From the NCBI GenBank assembly GCA_021820645.1, contig JAKADJ010000024.1, positions 1-14,795 on the forward strand: a stretch of 14,795 nt of DNA, read 5' to 3'. Both the position numbers and the translations under genes were made by a program. The notes under the pieces are model-generated. The model was not told the origin of the DNA, ran no database searches, and saw nothing but the letters and a program-made list of their open reading frames with translations. This stretch comes from Bacillota bacterium (lineage in GTDB: Bacteria > Bacillota_E > Sulfobacillia > Sulfobacillales > Sulfobacillaceae). Shown one piece after another: positions 7,150 to 13,304 of the stretch; position 1 is the first letter of the stretch, and each line of letters opens with the position of its first letter.

Positions 7150-7896
7150 ATGACAGATTCGGCTGTGACATTTCGTGTGTTTCGCTATAATCCGGTAACC
7201 GATCCCAAACCGTATTGGGCATTGTACTCGGTATCGGTGGCGCCTGGTGACCCCGTGTTGATGGGTCTCATGCGGATCCGTGAGGAACAAGATGGATCGC
7301 TTGCCTTTCGTGCCTCGTGTCGGAGCGGAATTTGTGGGTCGGATGCCATGGTGATTGCGGGACAATCCCGATTGGCCTGCAAGACCCAAATTCTTCAAGC
7401 CGTAGACGCCAATCGGGAGGTTGTGATAGAGCCACTCCGTAATCTGCCCTACATTAAGGACTTGGTGGTGGATCAGACGCGATTTTGGGATAAGTTTGAG
7501 GCCGTAGCACCATGGCTGCATGAAGATCCAGATTCTCCGGCTCCTACGACCGAACGACTGATGCAACTACCGGAGTCCGAGTTTGATGATATCTCTAAGG
7601 CTTCCGATTGTATTTTTTGCCAAATATGTTATTCAGAGTGCCCGATAAATGGCATGGACCGAGCATTTTTGGGACCGCAAGCGCTTATCAAAGCCTTTCG
7701 CTTTCAAGCCGATCCACGCGACCACGGGACGGCCTCACGTGCTCCGGTGCTTAACAACTCAGAGGGGGTTTGGCAATGTCGTACGACATTTAACTGCACA
7801 CTTTCGTGTCCCAAAGGGATTCCGATCACCAAGGGCATCCAAGCTCTTAAACGGGAGATGGTCACCGTGGGGCTCTTAGGAGGGGGCGGGGTTTAG
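7150..7896 (+). CDS. sdhB: Succinate dehydrogenase iron-sulfur subunit (operon II)
   Basis: This 248-residue iron-sulfur subunit links SdhA to the haem-type anchors. The [2Fe-2S] motif is C57-x4-C62-x2-D65-x11-C77: the third ligand is Asp, as in E. coli SdhB, where it is a functional ligand. The second domain has CIFCQICYSECP (C154, C157, C160, C164) for [4Fe-4S] and CRTTFNCTLSCPKG (C210, C216, C220), the usual [3Fe-4S] pattern. The frame is open back to 7072 inside sdhD, but GGAGGTGG (7136-7143) lies 6 nt before the ATG at 7150, and the protein from there has the normal SdhB beginning. sdhA starts 1 nt after the stop. Sequence and cluster ligands differ clearly from the operon I SdhB, so the two are not a recent duplication. 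Confidence 0.95.
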   Translation: MTDSAVTFRVFRYNPVTDPKPYWALYSVSVAPGDPVLMGLMRIREEQDGSLAFRASCRSGICGSDAMVIAGQSRLACKTQILQAVDANREVVIEPLRNLPYIKDLVVDQTRFWDKFEAVAPWLHEDPDSPAPTTERLMQLPESEFDDISKASDCIFCQICYSECPINGMDRAFLGPQALIKAFRFQADPRDHGTASRAPVLNNSEGVWQCRTTFNCTLSCPKGIPITKGIQALKREMVTVGLLGGGGV

Positions 7897-7897
7897 G

Positions 7898-9583
7898 ATG
7901 AGGGAGATTGTCCAACGCTACGATGTCATCGTGGTGGGTGCCGGCTTAGCGGGGATGCGAGCGGCACTCGAGGTGGATCCCGATTTATCGTGCGCCGTGG
8001 TTAGCAAGGTGTATCCGGTGCGGTCTCACTCGGTGGCGGCTCAAGGTGGCATCAATGCCGCGCTGGACCCAGAAGACAACTGGCAGGATCATGCGTTTGA
8101 CACTATCAAGGGCAGTGATTATCTAGCGGACCAGGACTCAGCAGAGCTGATGTGTGAAGATGCGCCTCGGGTGGTGTATGAGATGGAACACTGGGGGACA
8201 TTTTTCTCTCGTCGGCCCGACGGCCGCATTGCCCAGCGGTCGTTCGGCGGGCAAGGCTTTCCCAGGGCGTGTTACGCGGCTGATAAGACCGGGCGGGCCC
8301 TCTATCAAACTCTATTCGAACAGAGTGTGCGAAAAAAGATTACGGTGCTTAAGGAATTCTTTGTGGTCGCGCTGGCTACCGTAGCGGGACAAGTGGCTGG
8401 GGTGACCTGTATAGAAATCCGTACGGGGGCCGTGGTGGGATTGGCGGCCAAGGCGGTGATTTTTGCGACGGGTGGAGCCGGGATGTTATACTTGCGGACT
8501 ACCAATCCGTACATTAATACCGGCGATGGACTGGCAATCGCGTACCGCGCCGGGATACCATTGAAAGACATGGAGTTCGTGCAGTTTCATCCCACCACGT
8601 TGCCGGGTATGAACGTCCTCATCACCGAAGGGGCGCGTGGAGAAGGCGCCTATCTTTATAATCGGGAACACGAACGTTTTATGGCCAATTATGCGGCCAA
8701 ACTGATGGAGATGGCGCCGCGGGACATCGTGTCTCGGGCGATTGAAAGCGAGATTCTGGCAGGTCGCGGGTTTGAAGGGGGGTATGTGCTTTTAGACCTG
8801 CGTCATCTTGGGGAGGACATTATTAAGCATCGGTTAAGTGAGATCTACGACTTTGCGATCACCTACAAAGGCATTAATCCGGTTCAAGAACCCGTACCCG
8901 TACAACCCGGCCAGCACTATATGATGGGGGGCATTGCCACCAATAAGTACGGGGAAACTTCTTTAGCGGGCTTTTACGCAGCGGGTGAATGCGCAGCCGT
9001 TAGCGTCCATGGGGCCAATCGGCTGGGGGCCAACTCGTTGTTAGACACCCTGGTATTTGGACGATTGGCAGGGATCCAAGCCTCGAAATTTGTCCGACAC
9101 AACCCCGGAGTAGAATTTCCTACGGATGCGTTAGAGACCCAAGTGCAGCGTATTGCCGAAATAAAAAGACGCCATGGCGAGGAGGCCTATGGCCCAATCC
9201 GACGCGCACTGCGAGAGACGATGACGACTCACGTGGGAACCTTCCGCCATGCCGACCGGCTCCAAGAGGCCTTACATCTTATTGAGCAGTACGAGGAGCG
9301 CTATCAACGAGCAGGAATTCAGGATCGGGGGGACATCTTTAACTACGACCTGCTGGGATTTATCGAAACCGGTTTTCTGATTGACCTGGCCAAGGTGGTC
9401 ACCACGGGAGCCTTATTGCGTCAAGAGAGCCGTGGCGCCCATGCCCGGACCGATTATCCGACCCGAGACGATAAAAAGTTCCTCCTGCACTACTTGTTCT
9501 CGGCCGATGCGGACGGCCGGGTGTGTAAGCGTGAGGAATCGGTTGTCATTACGCATTATGAACCAAAAGAACGAAAATACTAA
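7898..9583 (+). CDS. sdhA: Succinate dehydrogenase flavoprotein subunit (operon II)
   Basis: This 561-residue FAD subunit catalyses succinate oxidation to fumarate in the TCA cycle and respiratory chain. Landmarks are VVGAGLAGMRAA (12-23), H44 in VRSHSVAAQGG for covalent FAD, HPTTLPG (H231), TEGARGEG (243-250), APRDIVSR (273-280, catalytic arginine segment), HYMMGG (H340) and HGANRLGANSLLD (R375). The C-terminal RQESRGAHARTDYP is the standard SDH capping-region motif. Gene order C-D-B-A is the reverse for the A and B genes relative to operon I (C-A-B), and the active-site loops (HPTTLPG here, HPTGMVWPPG there) differ. The ATG at 7898 lies 1 nt after sdhB, with a long purine-rich AGGAGGGGG stretch (7878-7886) inside the sdhB end as ribosome binding site. 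Confidence 0.95.
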   Translation: MREIVQRYDVIVVGAGLAGMRAALEVDPDLSCAVVSKVYPVRSHSVAAQGGINAALDPEDNWQDHAFDTIKGSDYLADQDSAELMCEDAPRVVYEMEHWGTFFSRRPDGRIAQRSFGGQGFPRACYAADKTGRALYQTLFEQSVRKKITVLKEFFVVALATVAGQVAGVTCIEIRTGAVVGLAAKAVIFATGGAGMLYLRTTNPYINTGDGLAIAYRAGIPLKDMEFVQFHPTTLPGMNVLITEGARGEGAYLYNREHERFMANYAAKLMEMAPRDIVSRAIESEILAGRGFEGGYVLLDLRHLGEDIIKHRLSEIYDFAITYKGINPVQEPVPVQPGQHYMMGGIATNKYGETSLAGFYAAGECAAVSVHGANRLGANSLLDTLVFGRLAGIQASKFVRHNPGVEFPTDALETQVQRIAEIKRRHGEEAYGPIRRALRETMTTHVGTFRHADRLQEALHLIEQYEERYQRAGIQDRGDIFNYDLLGFIETGFLIDLAKVVTTGALLRQESRGAHARTDYPTRDDKKFLLHYLFSADADGRVCKREESVVITHYEPKERKY

Positions 9584-9593
9584 AAAAGGCCAT

Positions 9594-9622
9594 TTGACCT
9601 AAGGCGGCGCCGGTGCTAACCT
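9594..9622 (+). promoter_or_regulatory. Sigma-A-like promoter for the rrf2-mnmA operon
   Basis: TTGACC (9594-9599) and TAACCT (9617-9622) are separated by exactly 17 bp, and TGC directly before the -10 gives an extended -10 element. Transcription would begin near 9629, about 30 nt before the regulator's start codon. TAAGG (9600-9604) and CCTTA (9620-9624) form an inverted repeat with a 15-nt centre that overlaps the -10, a possible operator for the Rrf2 protein itself. The operator is speculative. Confidence 0.55.
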
Positions 9623-9659
9623 TATCATGAGACAGATACCGAAGGACGGTGCGGGACTC

Positions 9660-10118
9660 ATGATCAAGGTATCTAGCAAGGGTCGCTATAGCGTCAAGGC
9701 GGTCTACGAACTCGCCGCGCGGTACGGACAGGGTCCGGTTGCGGTGACCTGGATCGCAAAGGCTCAAAATATGTCGGAACAATATTTAGAACAACTTATG
9801 CCTCTTTTGAAACGAGCCGGGATCGTAGTCGGCATGCGGGGTGCGCAGGGCGGGTATATGTTGGCAAAAGACCCTCGCGAGATTTCGGTCAGCGACGTCG
9901 TGCGTGCGGTGGAAGGACCGATTTCATTAACCGACTGTAGTTCGGAGGATGGGATGGGATGTCCCGACATGGATAGTTGTGTCGGGCCCGACGTTTGGAG
10001 TCGGGTTCAGGATGCGGTGATCGAAACCATGGCAGCCATGTCTTTTGAAATGTTGCTGGCAATGCAACGTGGGGAGACCAAACGACGTTTAACTCAACTG
10101 ATAGGAGGACGAGGATAA
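9660..10118 (+). CDS. Rrf2 family transcriptional regulator, IscR/CymR-like, with three-Cys cluster motif
   Basis: This 152-residue DNA-binding regulator belongs to the Rrf2 family. MIKVSSKGRYSVKAVYELA at the N-terminus is the family signature, followed by a winged helix-turn-helix with recognition segment SEQYLEQLMPLLKRAGIV (39-56) and wing RGAQGGYMLAKDP (60-72). C93, C101 and C107 occupy the position where IscR holds its [2Fe-2S] cluster (C92, C98, C104), so this is probably an Fe-S or redox sensor rather than a cluster-free CymR, though its gene position is that of cymR. The frame is open to an ATG at 9627 that lacks a ribosome binding site and would add 11 residues outside the family start; ATG 9660 is preferred although its own site is only fair. 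mnmA begins 1 nt after the stop. Likely targets are Fe-S or sulfur metabolism genes, possibly including itself. Confidence 0.88.
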   Translation: MIKVSSKGRYSVKAVYELAARYGQGPVAVTWIAKAQNMSEQYLEQLMPLLKRAGIVVGMRGAQGGYMLAKDPREISVSDVVRAVEGPISLTDCSSEDGMGCPDMDSCVGPDVWSRVQDAVIETMAAMSFEMLLAMQRGETKRRLTQLIGGRG

Positions 10119-10119
10119 T

Positions 10120-11193
10120 TTGGCCAAGACCGTAGTAGTAGGATTAAGCGGCGGCGTCGACTCCTCGGCGGCCGCCGTTTTATTACAGCAACAAGGATAC
10201 GAAGTGGTCGGCGTGACTATGCGACACTTGCCAGCAGAGACCACCAACAGCTGTTGCTCCCTCGAAGCGATTGTCGACGCCCGTAGGGTGGCAAAGAAGT
10301 TGGGCATCGCTCACCATTTGGTTGATGTCGAACAGCCGTTTTTTGAAAAGGTGATCCAACCCTTTGAAGAAGGATACTTAGCGGGTACCACCCCCAATCC
10401 GTGTGCACTGTGCAACCGCAATATCAAATTTGGTGCGATGTGGGATTGGGCCAAGAGTCGCGGAGCCGATTTTCTTGCAACGGGACATTATGTCCGGGTT
10501 CGACCCGCACAAAGAGGCGGATATCAATTGCTACGTGGTCGGGACCACGCCAAGGATCAAAGTTATTTGATGTATACGTTGAACCAAAGGGATTTGGAGC
10601 ATTTACTGTTTCCCATTGGGGAATACTCCAAAGAAGAGAGCCGCGCGATTGCAGCGGACAGCGGGCTGGTGACCGCACAAAAGCCAGATAGCCAAGAACT
10701 ATGCTTTGTGCCCAAAAACGACTACCAGGGTTATCTCATGGCTCATCGTCCGGAGGCCGTAAGGCCTGGAGCGATTGTCGACACCAGCGGTCGAGTGGTA
10801 GGCCAGCACCAAGGTGTGGCATTTTACACGGTAGGTCAGCGTCGGGGCCTCGGAGTCTCCTTTAGGGAACCTCATTATGTGGTAGCACTGGATGCCAAGG
10901 AAAATCAGGTTGTCGTGGGCTCGCGCGACGAAGTCGAGACGGCAGTCGTGGAAGTGGAGGACGCCCGGTATGTTGGCAATTATCCGGCGGCCGCGAGCCT
11001 TCTCACCGGGGAAGTCAAGATTCGATACAATATGGAACCTCAGCCGGCGTTATGGGAAATTGGGTTAGATGGGGGCGCCCGGGTTCGGTTTGAGGAGCCC
11101 CAATGGGCATCTTCGCCCGGTCAGGTAGCAGCGCTATACGAGGGGGAGGTTTTGGTAGGGGGAGGTAAAATTATACGGTCCTCCCACCGATAG
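10120..11193 (+). CDS. mnmA: tRNA-specific 2-thiouridylase MnmA
   Basis: This 357-residue enzyme thiolates U34 of tRNAs for Lys, Glu and Gln to s2U using ATP and sulfur delivered by a cysteine desulfurase. The PP-loop is GLSGGVDSS (8-16), followed by GVTMRH (31-36). The catalytic pair is C98 in TPNPCALCNRNIKFG and C195 in QELCFVP, equivalent to C102 and C199 of E. coli MnmA. An extra C95 makes a CxxC, and a CC pair occurs at 45-46, as in some clostridial and actinobacterial-type MnmA proteins. The start is TTG at 10120, with AGGAGG (10103-10108) and GAGGA (10111-10115) in the end of the upstream gene. The desulfurase gene normally found just before it in Bacillota (yrvO/iscS) is not here, so sulfur must come from a desulfurase encoded elsewhere. 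Confidence 0.95.
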   Translation: MAKTVVVGLSGGVDSSAAAVLLQQQGYEVVGVTMRHLPAETTNSCCSLEAIVDARRVAKKLGIAHHLVDVEQPFFEKVIQPFEEGYLAGTTPNPCALCNRNIKFGAMWDWAKSRGADFLATGHYVRVRPAQRGGYQLLRGRDHAKDQSYLMYTLNQRDLEHLLFPIGEYSKEESRAIAADSGLVTAQKPDSQELCFVPKNDYQGYLMAHRPEAVRPGAIVDTSGRVVGQHQGVAFYTVGQRRGLGVSFREPHYVVALDAKENQVVVGSRDEVETAVVEVEDARYVGNYPAAASLLTGEVKIRYNMEPQPALWEIGLDGGARVRFEEPQWASSPGQVAALYEGEVLVGGGKIIRSSHR

Positions 11194-11205
11194 GAGGGTT
11201 TTAGG

Positions 11206-11715
11206 GTGGTGACCCGTTGGCATCTCATCAATTTACCGGTGCGTCTGGCAGGCCAGGCTCGCCACTGGACCGTGGTGAAACATGTAGTGATTACCTGGCC
11301 TTCGGGCAAAGTTACCGGATTTACGCTGCACACGGGTCCGTTTCGGACTCTTTTTCTACCTGCAGGCCCCACAGTGGGGATTACCCCAACCGGAATTGAG
11401 TTTGCTCGGCGAGACCTTTTGGAGCGACGTACCCGTAAGTGGGTCAAACAACAACTCCAGGATGACTGGGTCAATCGTCACATGCCGATGCACGATTCAA
11501 TGGGATGCCTGCTAGGAATAGTGAAAGACGCCGTCCTCGACGAAATGTCCATGGAGGTAAAGGATTTAGTGATCTCCCAAGGACTCCTAGCGGACCTTCT
11601 AGGGGGGAGTCTACGGGTCCCTTTGAACACGGTAAGATGTCTCCAGGATGCATCGGGCATGACTAAAAGCCTGCAGCTTGGGCACGCTAAAGACGAAGTG
11701 CAGACTGAACTATAA
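11206..11715 (+). CDS. PRC-barrel domain protein (YrrD-like)
   Basis: This 169-residue soluble protein appears to contain two PRC-barrel-like halves: a divergent one at about 1-75, where LINLPVRLAGQ and GKVTGFTLHTG resemble the strand pattern, and a clearer one at 95-145 with GIVKDAVLDEMSMEVKDLVIS followed by GLLADLLGGSLRVPLNTV. Such barrels occur in the ribosome-maturation factor RimM and in small uncharacterised proteins; no catalytic residues are visible. Length and position between mnmA and alaS match Bacillus YrrD, whose function is not known to me. The start is GTG at 11206 (or 11209), 7 nt after GGAGGG (11193-11198), with only 12 nt separating it from mnmA. Probably part of the same transcript. 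Confidence 0.75.
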   Translation: MVTRWHLINLPVRLAGQARHWTVVKHVVITWPSGKVTGFTLHTGPFRTLFLPAGPTVGITPTGIEFARRDLLERRTRKWVKQQLQDDWVNRHMPMHDSMGCLLGIVKDAVLDEMSMEVKDLVISQGLLADLLGGSLRVPLNTVRCLQDASGMTKSLQLGHAKDEVQTEL

Positions 11716-11741
11716 AGTGAGGCGTGATCAGAGGCGTGGTG

Positions 11742-11930
11742 GTGGATCCGATGTGCCCCTTGTGCCAGGGCCGAAACGTGGGGAAAGTAGGAACCGGTCA
11801 GTTCTATTGCTGGGAATGTTTTATTGAGTTTCAGATGAGTCATCGAGGCGTCCGGATGTATCGGGTGGAGCCCGACGGGGAGCTATCTAAGATTGAACCC
11901 GAAACCGGGTTGGAGGGGGTCACATCGTGA
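11742..11930 (+). CDS. Small zinc-ribbon protein (YrzR-like), unknown function
   Basis: This protein of about 62 residues has two CxxC knuckles, C5-P-L-C8 and C23-W-E-C26, that should bind one zinc as a ribbon. The spacing segment VGKVGTGQFYCWECFIEF is strongly hydrophobic and aromatic, as in the short YrzR-type proteins that lie between yrrD and yrrI in Bacillus. The C-terminal half is polar and acidic. Several in-frame starts exist: GTG 11724, 11736, 11739, 11742 and ATG 11751. GTG 11742 is chosen because GAGG (11731-11734) is 7 nt upstream; the site before 11724 is too close. Its stop overlaps the next start in GTGA. The function is unknown; a nucleic-acid or protein-binding role is possible only by analogy with other zinc ribbons. 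Confidence 0.65.
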   Translation: MDPMCPLCQGRNVGKVGTGQFYCWECFIEFQMSHRGVRMYRVEPDGELSKIEPETGLEGVTS

Positions 11931-12124
11931 AACGATATATGAACGGGGTGGTAACCGGGGCGTTGGTGGGAGCGGTGATGACCGGGCTATGGCTGCTGAA
12001 TCGCCCGCGACCCAGTTTGGCCCGGATGGCATGGCGTGGCGCGCGACGGGTAGGGCCCAAGGCCTTTCGCATAGCCAAAAATAGCGGGCATTTGGTTCAC
12101 CTGGCGAAGCGCCGGCTGAGCTAA
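11927..12124 (+). CDS. Small single-pass membrane protein, very basic tail
   Basis: This 65-residue protein has one hydrophobic segment at about 7-24 (VVTGALVGAVMTGLWLL) followed by a strongly basic tail rich in Arg and Lys that should lie on the cytoplasmic side. The Gly/Ala-rich helix resembles YtxH-like small membrane proteins. Its position between the zinc-ribbon gene and the AI-2E permease corresponds to yrzQ in Bacillus, but sequence similarity cannot be confirmed here. The start is GTG at 11927, overlapping the upstream stop in GTGA, with a strong GGAGGGGG (11912-11919) 7 nt upstream, which supports it as a real gene. Function unknown. Confidence 0.6.
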   Translation: MKRYMNGVVTGALVGAVMTGLWLLNRPRPSLARMAWRGARRVGPKAFRIAKNSGHLVHLAKRRLS

Positions 12125-12149
12125 GGCTTTTTGATGGGGAGATCATTCA

Positions 12150-13205
12150 GTGGGAATCGGACCACGGTTATCGGAGAGCCCCTTGCGATGGTACCGCTGG
12201 GGGCTTTTGCTTGTCTTCGGGGCGGGGGGTCTGGCACTTCTGTGGTACACCCGCGCGGTGTTGATGCCGTTTTTGTTTGCGTTGGTTCTGGCCTATTTGC
12301 TGGCACCGTTGGTGGAGACCTTTGTCCGCCACGGAATCCATCGCATTTGGGCAATTCTTATTGTATACACTTTACTTGGCATTGCCATGGCGGCCGGGAT
12401 TATTTATATGATTCCCCTTCTCGTGCAAGAAAGCGTCCACGTGATTCACATGGTCCCGAGCCTGGTGTCGGGCGCTCAAGGCGCATGGGACGTGTGGCTC
12501 GGCCGCTTGCATCAAGCGCCCATTCCGGCGTCTCTCAGAGCAGCCATCACGGCCACCGGTAACCACCTTCAAGGCCAATTGTTGAAGATCGTAAGGGGCG
12601 CACTGGGAGCCATGTTCGGGCTAGTGCCCGGGGTGTTAAGCCTCATTGTGGCTCCAGTCCTGGGGTTTTATTTTCTAAAGGATCTAGAGCGCGTACGGAC
12701 ACGGTTTTGGGACATCGTGCCGGTTGGATGGCAGAGCTCAATGTTCAAGCTGGGCTTTGATGTGGACCGCACTTTGAATGGTTTTATCCGTGGACAGATT
12801 ACCGTGGCACTTGTGGTGGGCGCACTATCTACCCTGTGGGTTTTGACTCTGGGTATCCCATTTCCTCTCCTGATTGGTGCGGTAGTCACGTTGACCGACG
12901 TTATTCCCTATGTGGGCCCGATTGCCGGAGCCCTCCCTGCCGTTTTGTTGGCGCTGAATATTTCCCCTCTGACTGCCCTTTACACCATTCTTGGTTTTGT
13001 GGCTGTCCACCAACTCGAGAGCGCCGTGATTGCGCCTAAAGTGATGGGAGAATCGGTGGGACTTCACCCTTTAGTGGTGGTTTTCGCGATACTGGCAGGG
13101 GGAGCCATCGGCGGTTTTTTAGGGTTGCTGGTGGCGGTGCCTGTGGCCGGAGTATTAAAGGTACTGTTGGGACACCTCTATCGTCGGCTCACAATTCCCC
13201 AGTGA
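12150..13205 (+). CDS. AI-2E family transporter (YrrI-like permease)
   Basis: This 351-residue polytopic membrane protein belongs to the AI-2E (formerly UPF0118) family. Two hydrophobic helices open the N-terminus (about 17-36 and 38-56), a third spans about 66-88, an amphipathic soluble stretch follows (90-150), and about five more helices fill 150-345. Family landmarks are TDVIPYVGPIAG (249-260), APKVMGESVGLHPLVVVFA (295-313) and the C-terminal GGFLGLLVAVPVAGVLKV (321-338). Members export or exchange small solutes; some are linked to autoinducer-2 and others to Na+/H+ exchange, so the substrate is not predictable. The gene occupies the place of Bacillus yrrI directly before alaS. The start is GTG at 12150, about 8 nt after GGGGAG (12136-12141). 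Confidence 0.88.
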   Translation: MGIGPRLSESPLRWYRWGLLLVFGAGGLALLWYTRAVLMPFLFALVLAYLLAPLVETFVRHGIHRIWAILIVYTLLGIAMAAGIIYMIPLLVQESVHVIHMVPSLVSGAQGAWDVWLGRLHQAPIPASLRAAITATGNHLQGQLLKIVRGALGAMFGLVPGVLSLIVAPVLGFYFLKDLERVRTRFWDIVPVGWQSSMFKLGFDVDRTLNGFIRGQITVALVVGALSTLWVLTLGIPFPLLIGAVVTLTDVIPYVGPIAGALPAVLLALNISPLTALYTILGFVAVHQLESAVIAPKVMGESVGLHPLVVVFAILAGGAIGGFLGLLVAVPVAGVLKVLLGHLYRRLTIPQ

Positions 13206-13212
13206 TCCTGTC

Positions 13213-13242
13213 TTGACCAGGTTCGACCCGGATCGGTACAAT
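13213..13242 (+). promoter_or_regulatory. Sigma-A-like promoter for alaS
   Basis: TTGACC (13213-13218) and TACAAT (13237-13242) with an 18-bp spacer form a good vegetative promoter. Transcription would begin near 13249, giving a leader of about 55 nt. That is too short for a T-box riboswitch, which many Firmicutes synthetase genes carry. A second, weaker pair (TTGACG 13250-13255 and TAAGAT 13271-13276) has only 15 bp between boxes. No clear terminator for the upstream permease gene is seen. Confidence 0.6.
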
Positions 13243-13304
13243 AAAACGATTGACGAAGTATCTGACCTTGTAAGATCGCCAGTGGTCAATGAGTGGGGGT
13301 TATT

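Noticed and set aside
7144..7566. 140-codon antisense reading frame over operon II sdhB
   Set aside because: It is a shadow of the conserved Fe-S subunit, without a domain, a plausible ribosome binding site or operon context.
9627..9659. Longer start for the Rrf2 regulator
   Set aside because: There is no ribosome binding site before 9627, the mapped-by-eye promoter would start transcription about there, and Rrf2 proteins begin with the Mxx(S/T)xKGRY segment.
12131..12562. 143-codon frame overlapping the AI-2E permease start
   Set aside because: The overlapping frame from 12150 has clear permease helices and family motifs; this one has low-complexity, Arg/Gly/Ser-rich shadow composition.
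13206..13304. T-box riboswitch for alaS
   Set aside because: The gap is only 99 nt, with a promoter inside it and no T-box sequence or terminator/antiterminator pair.
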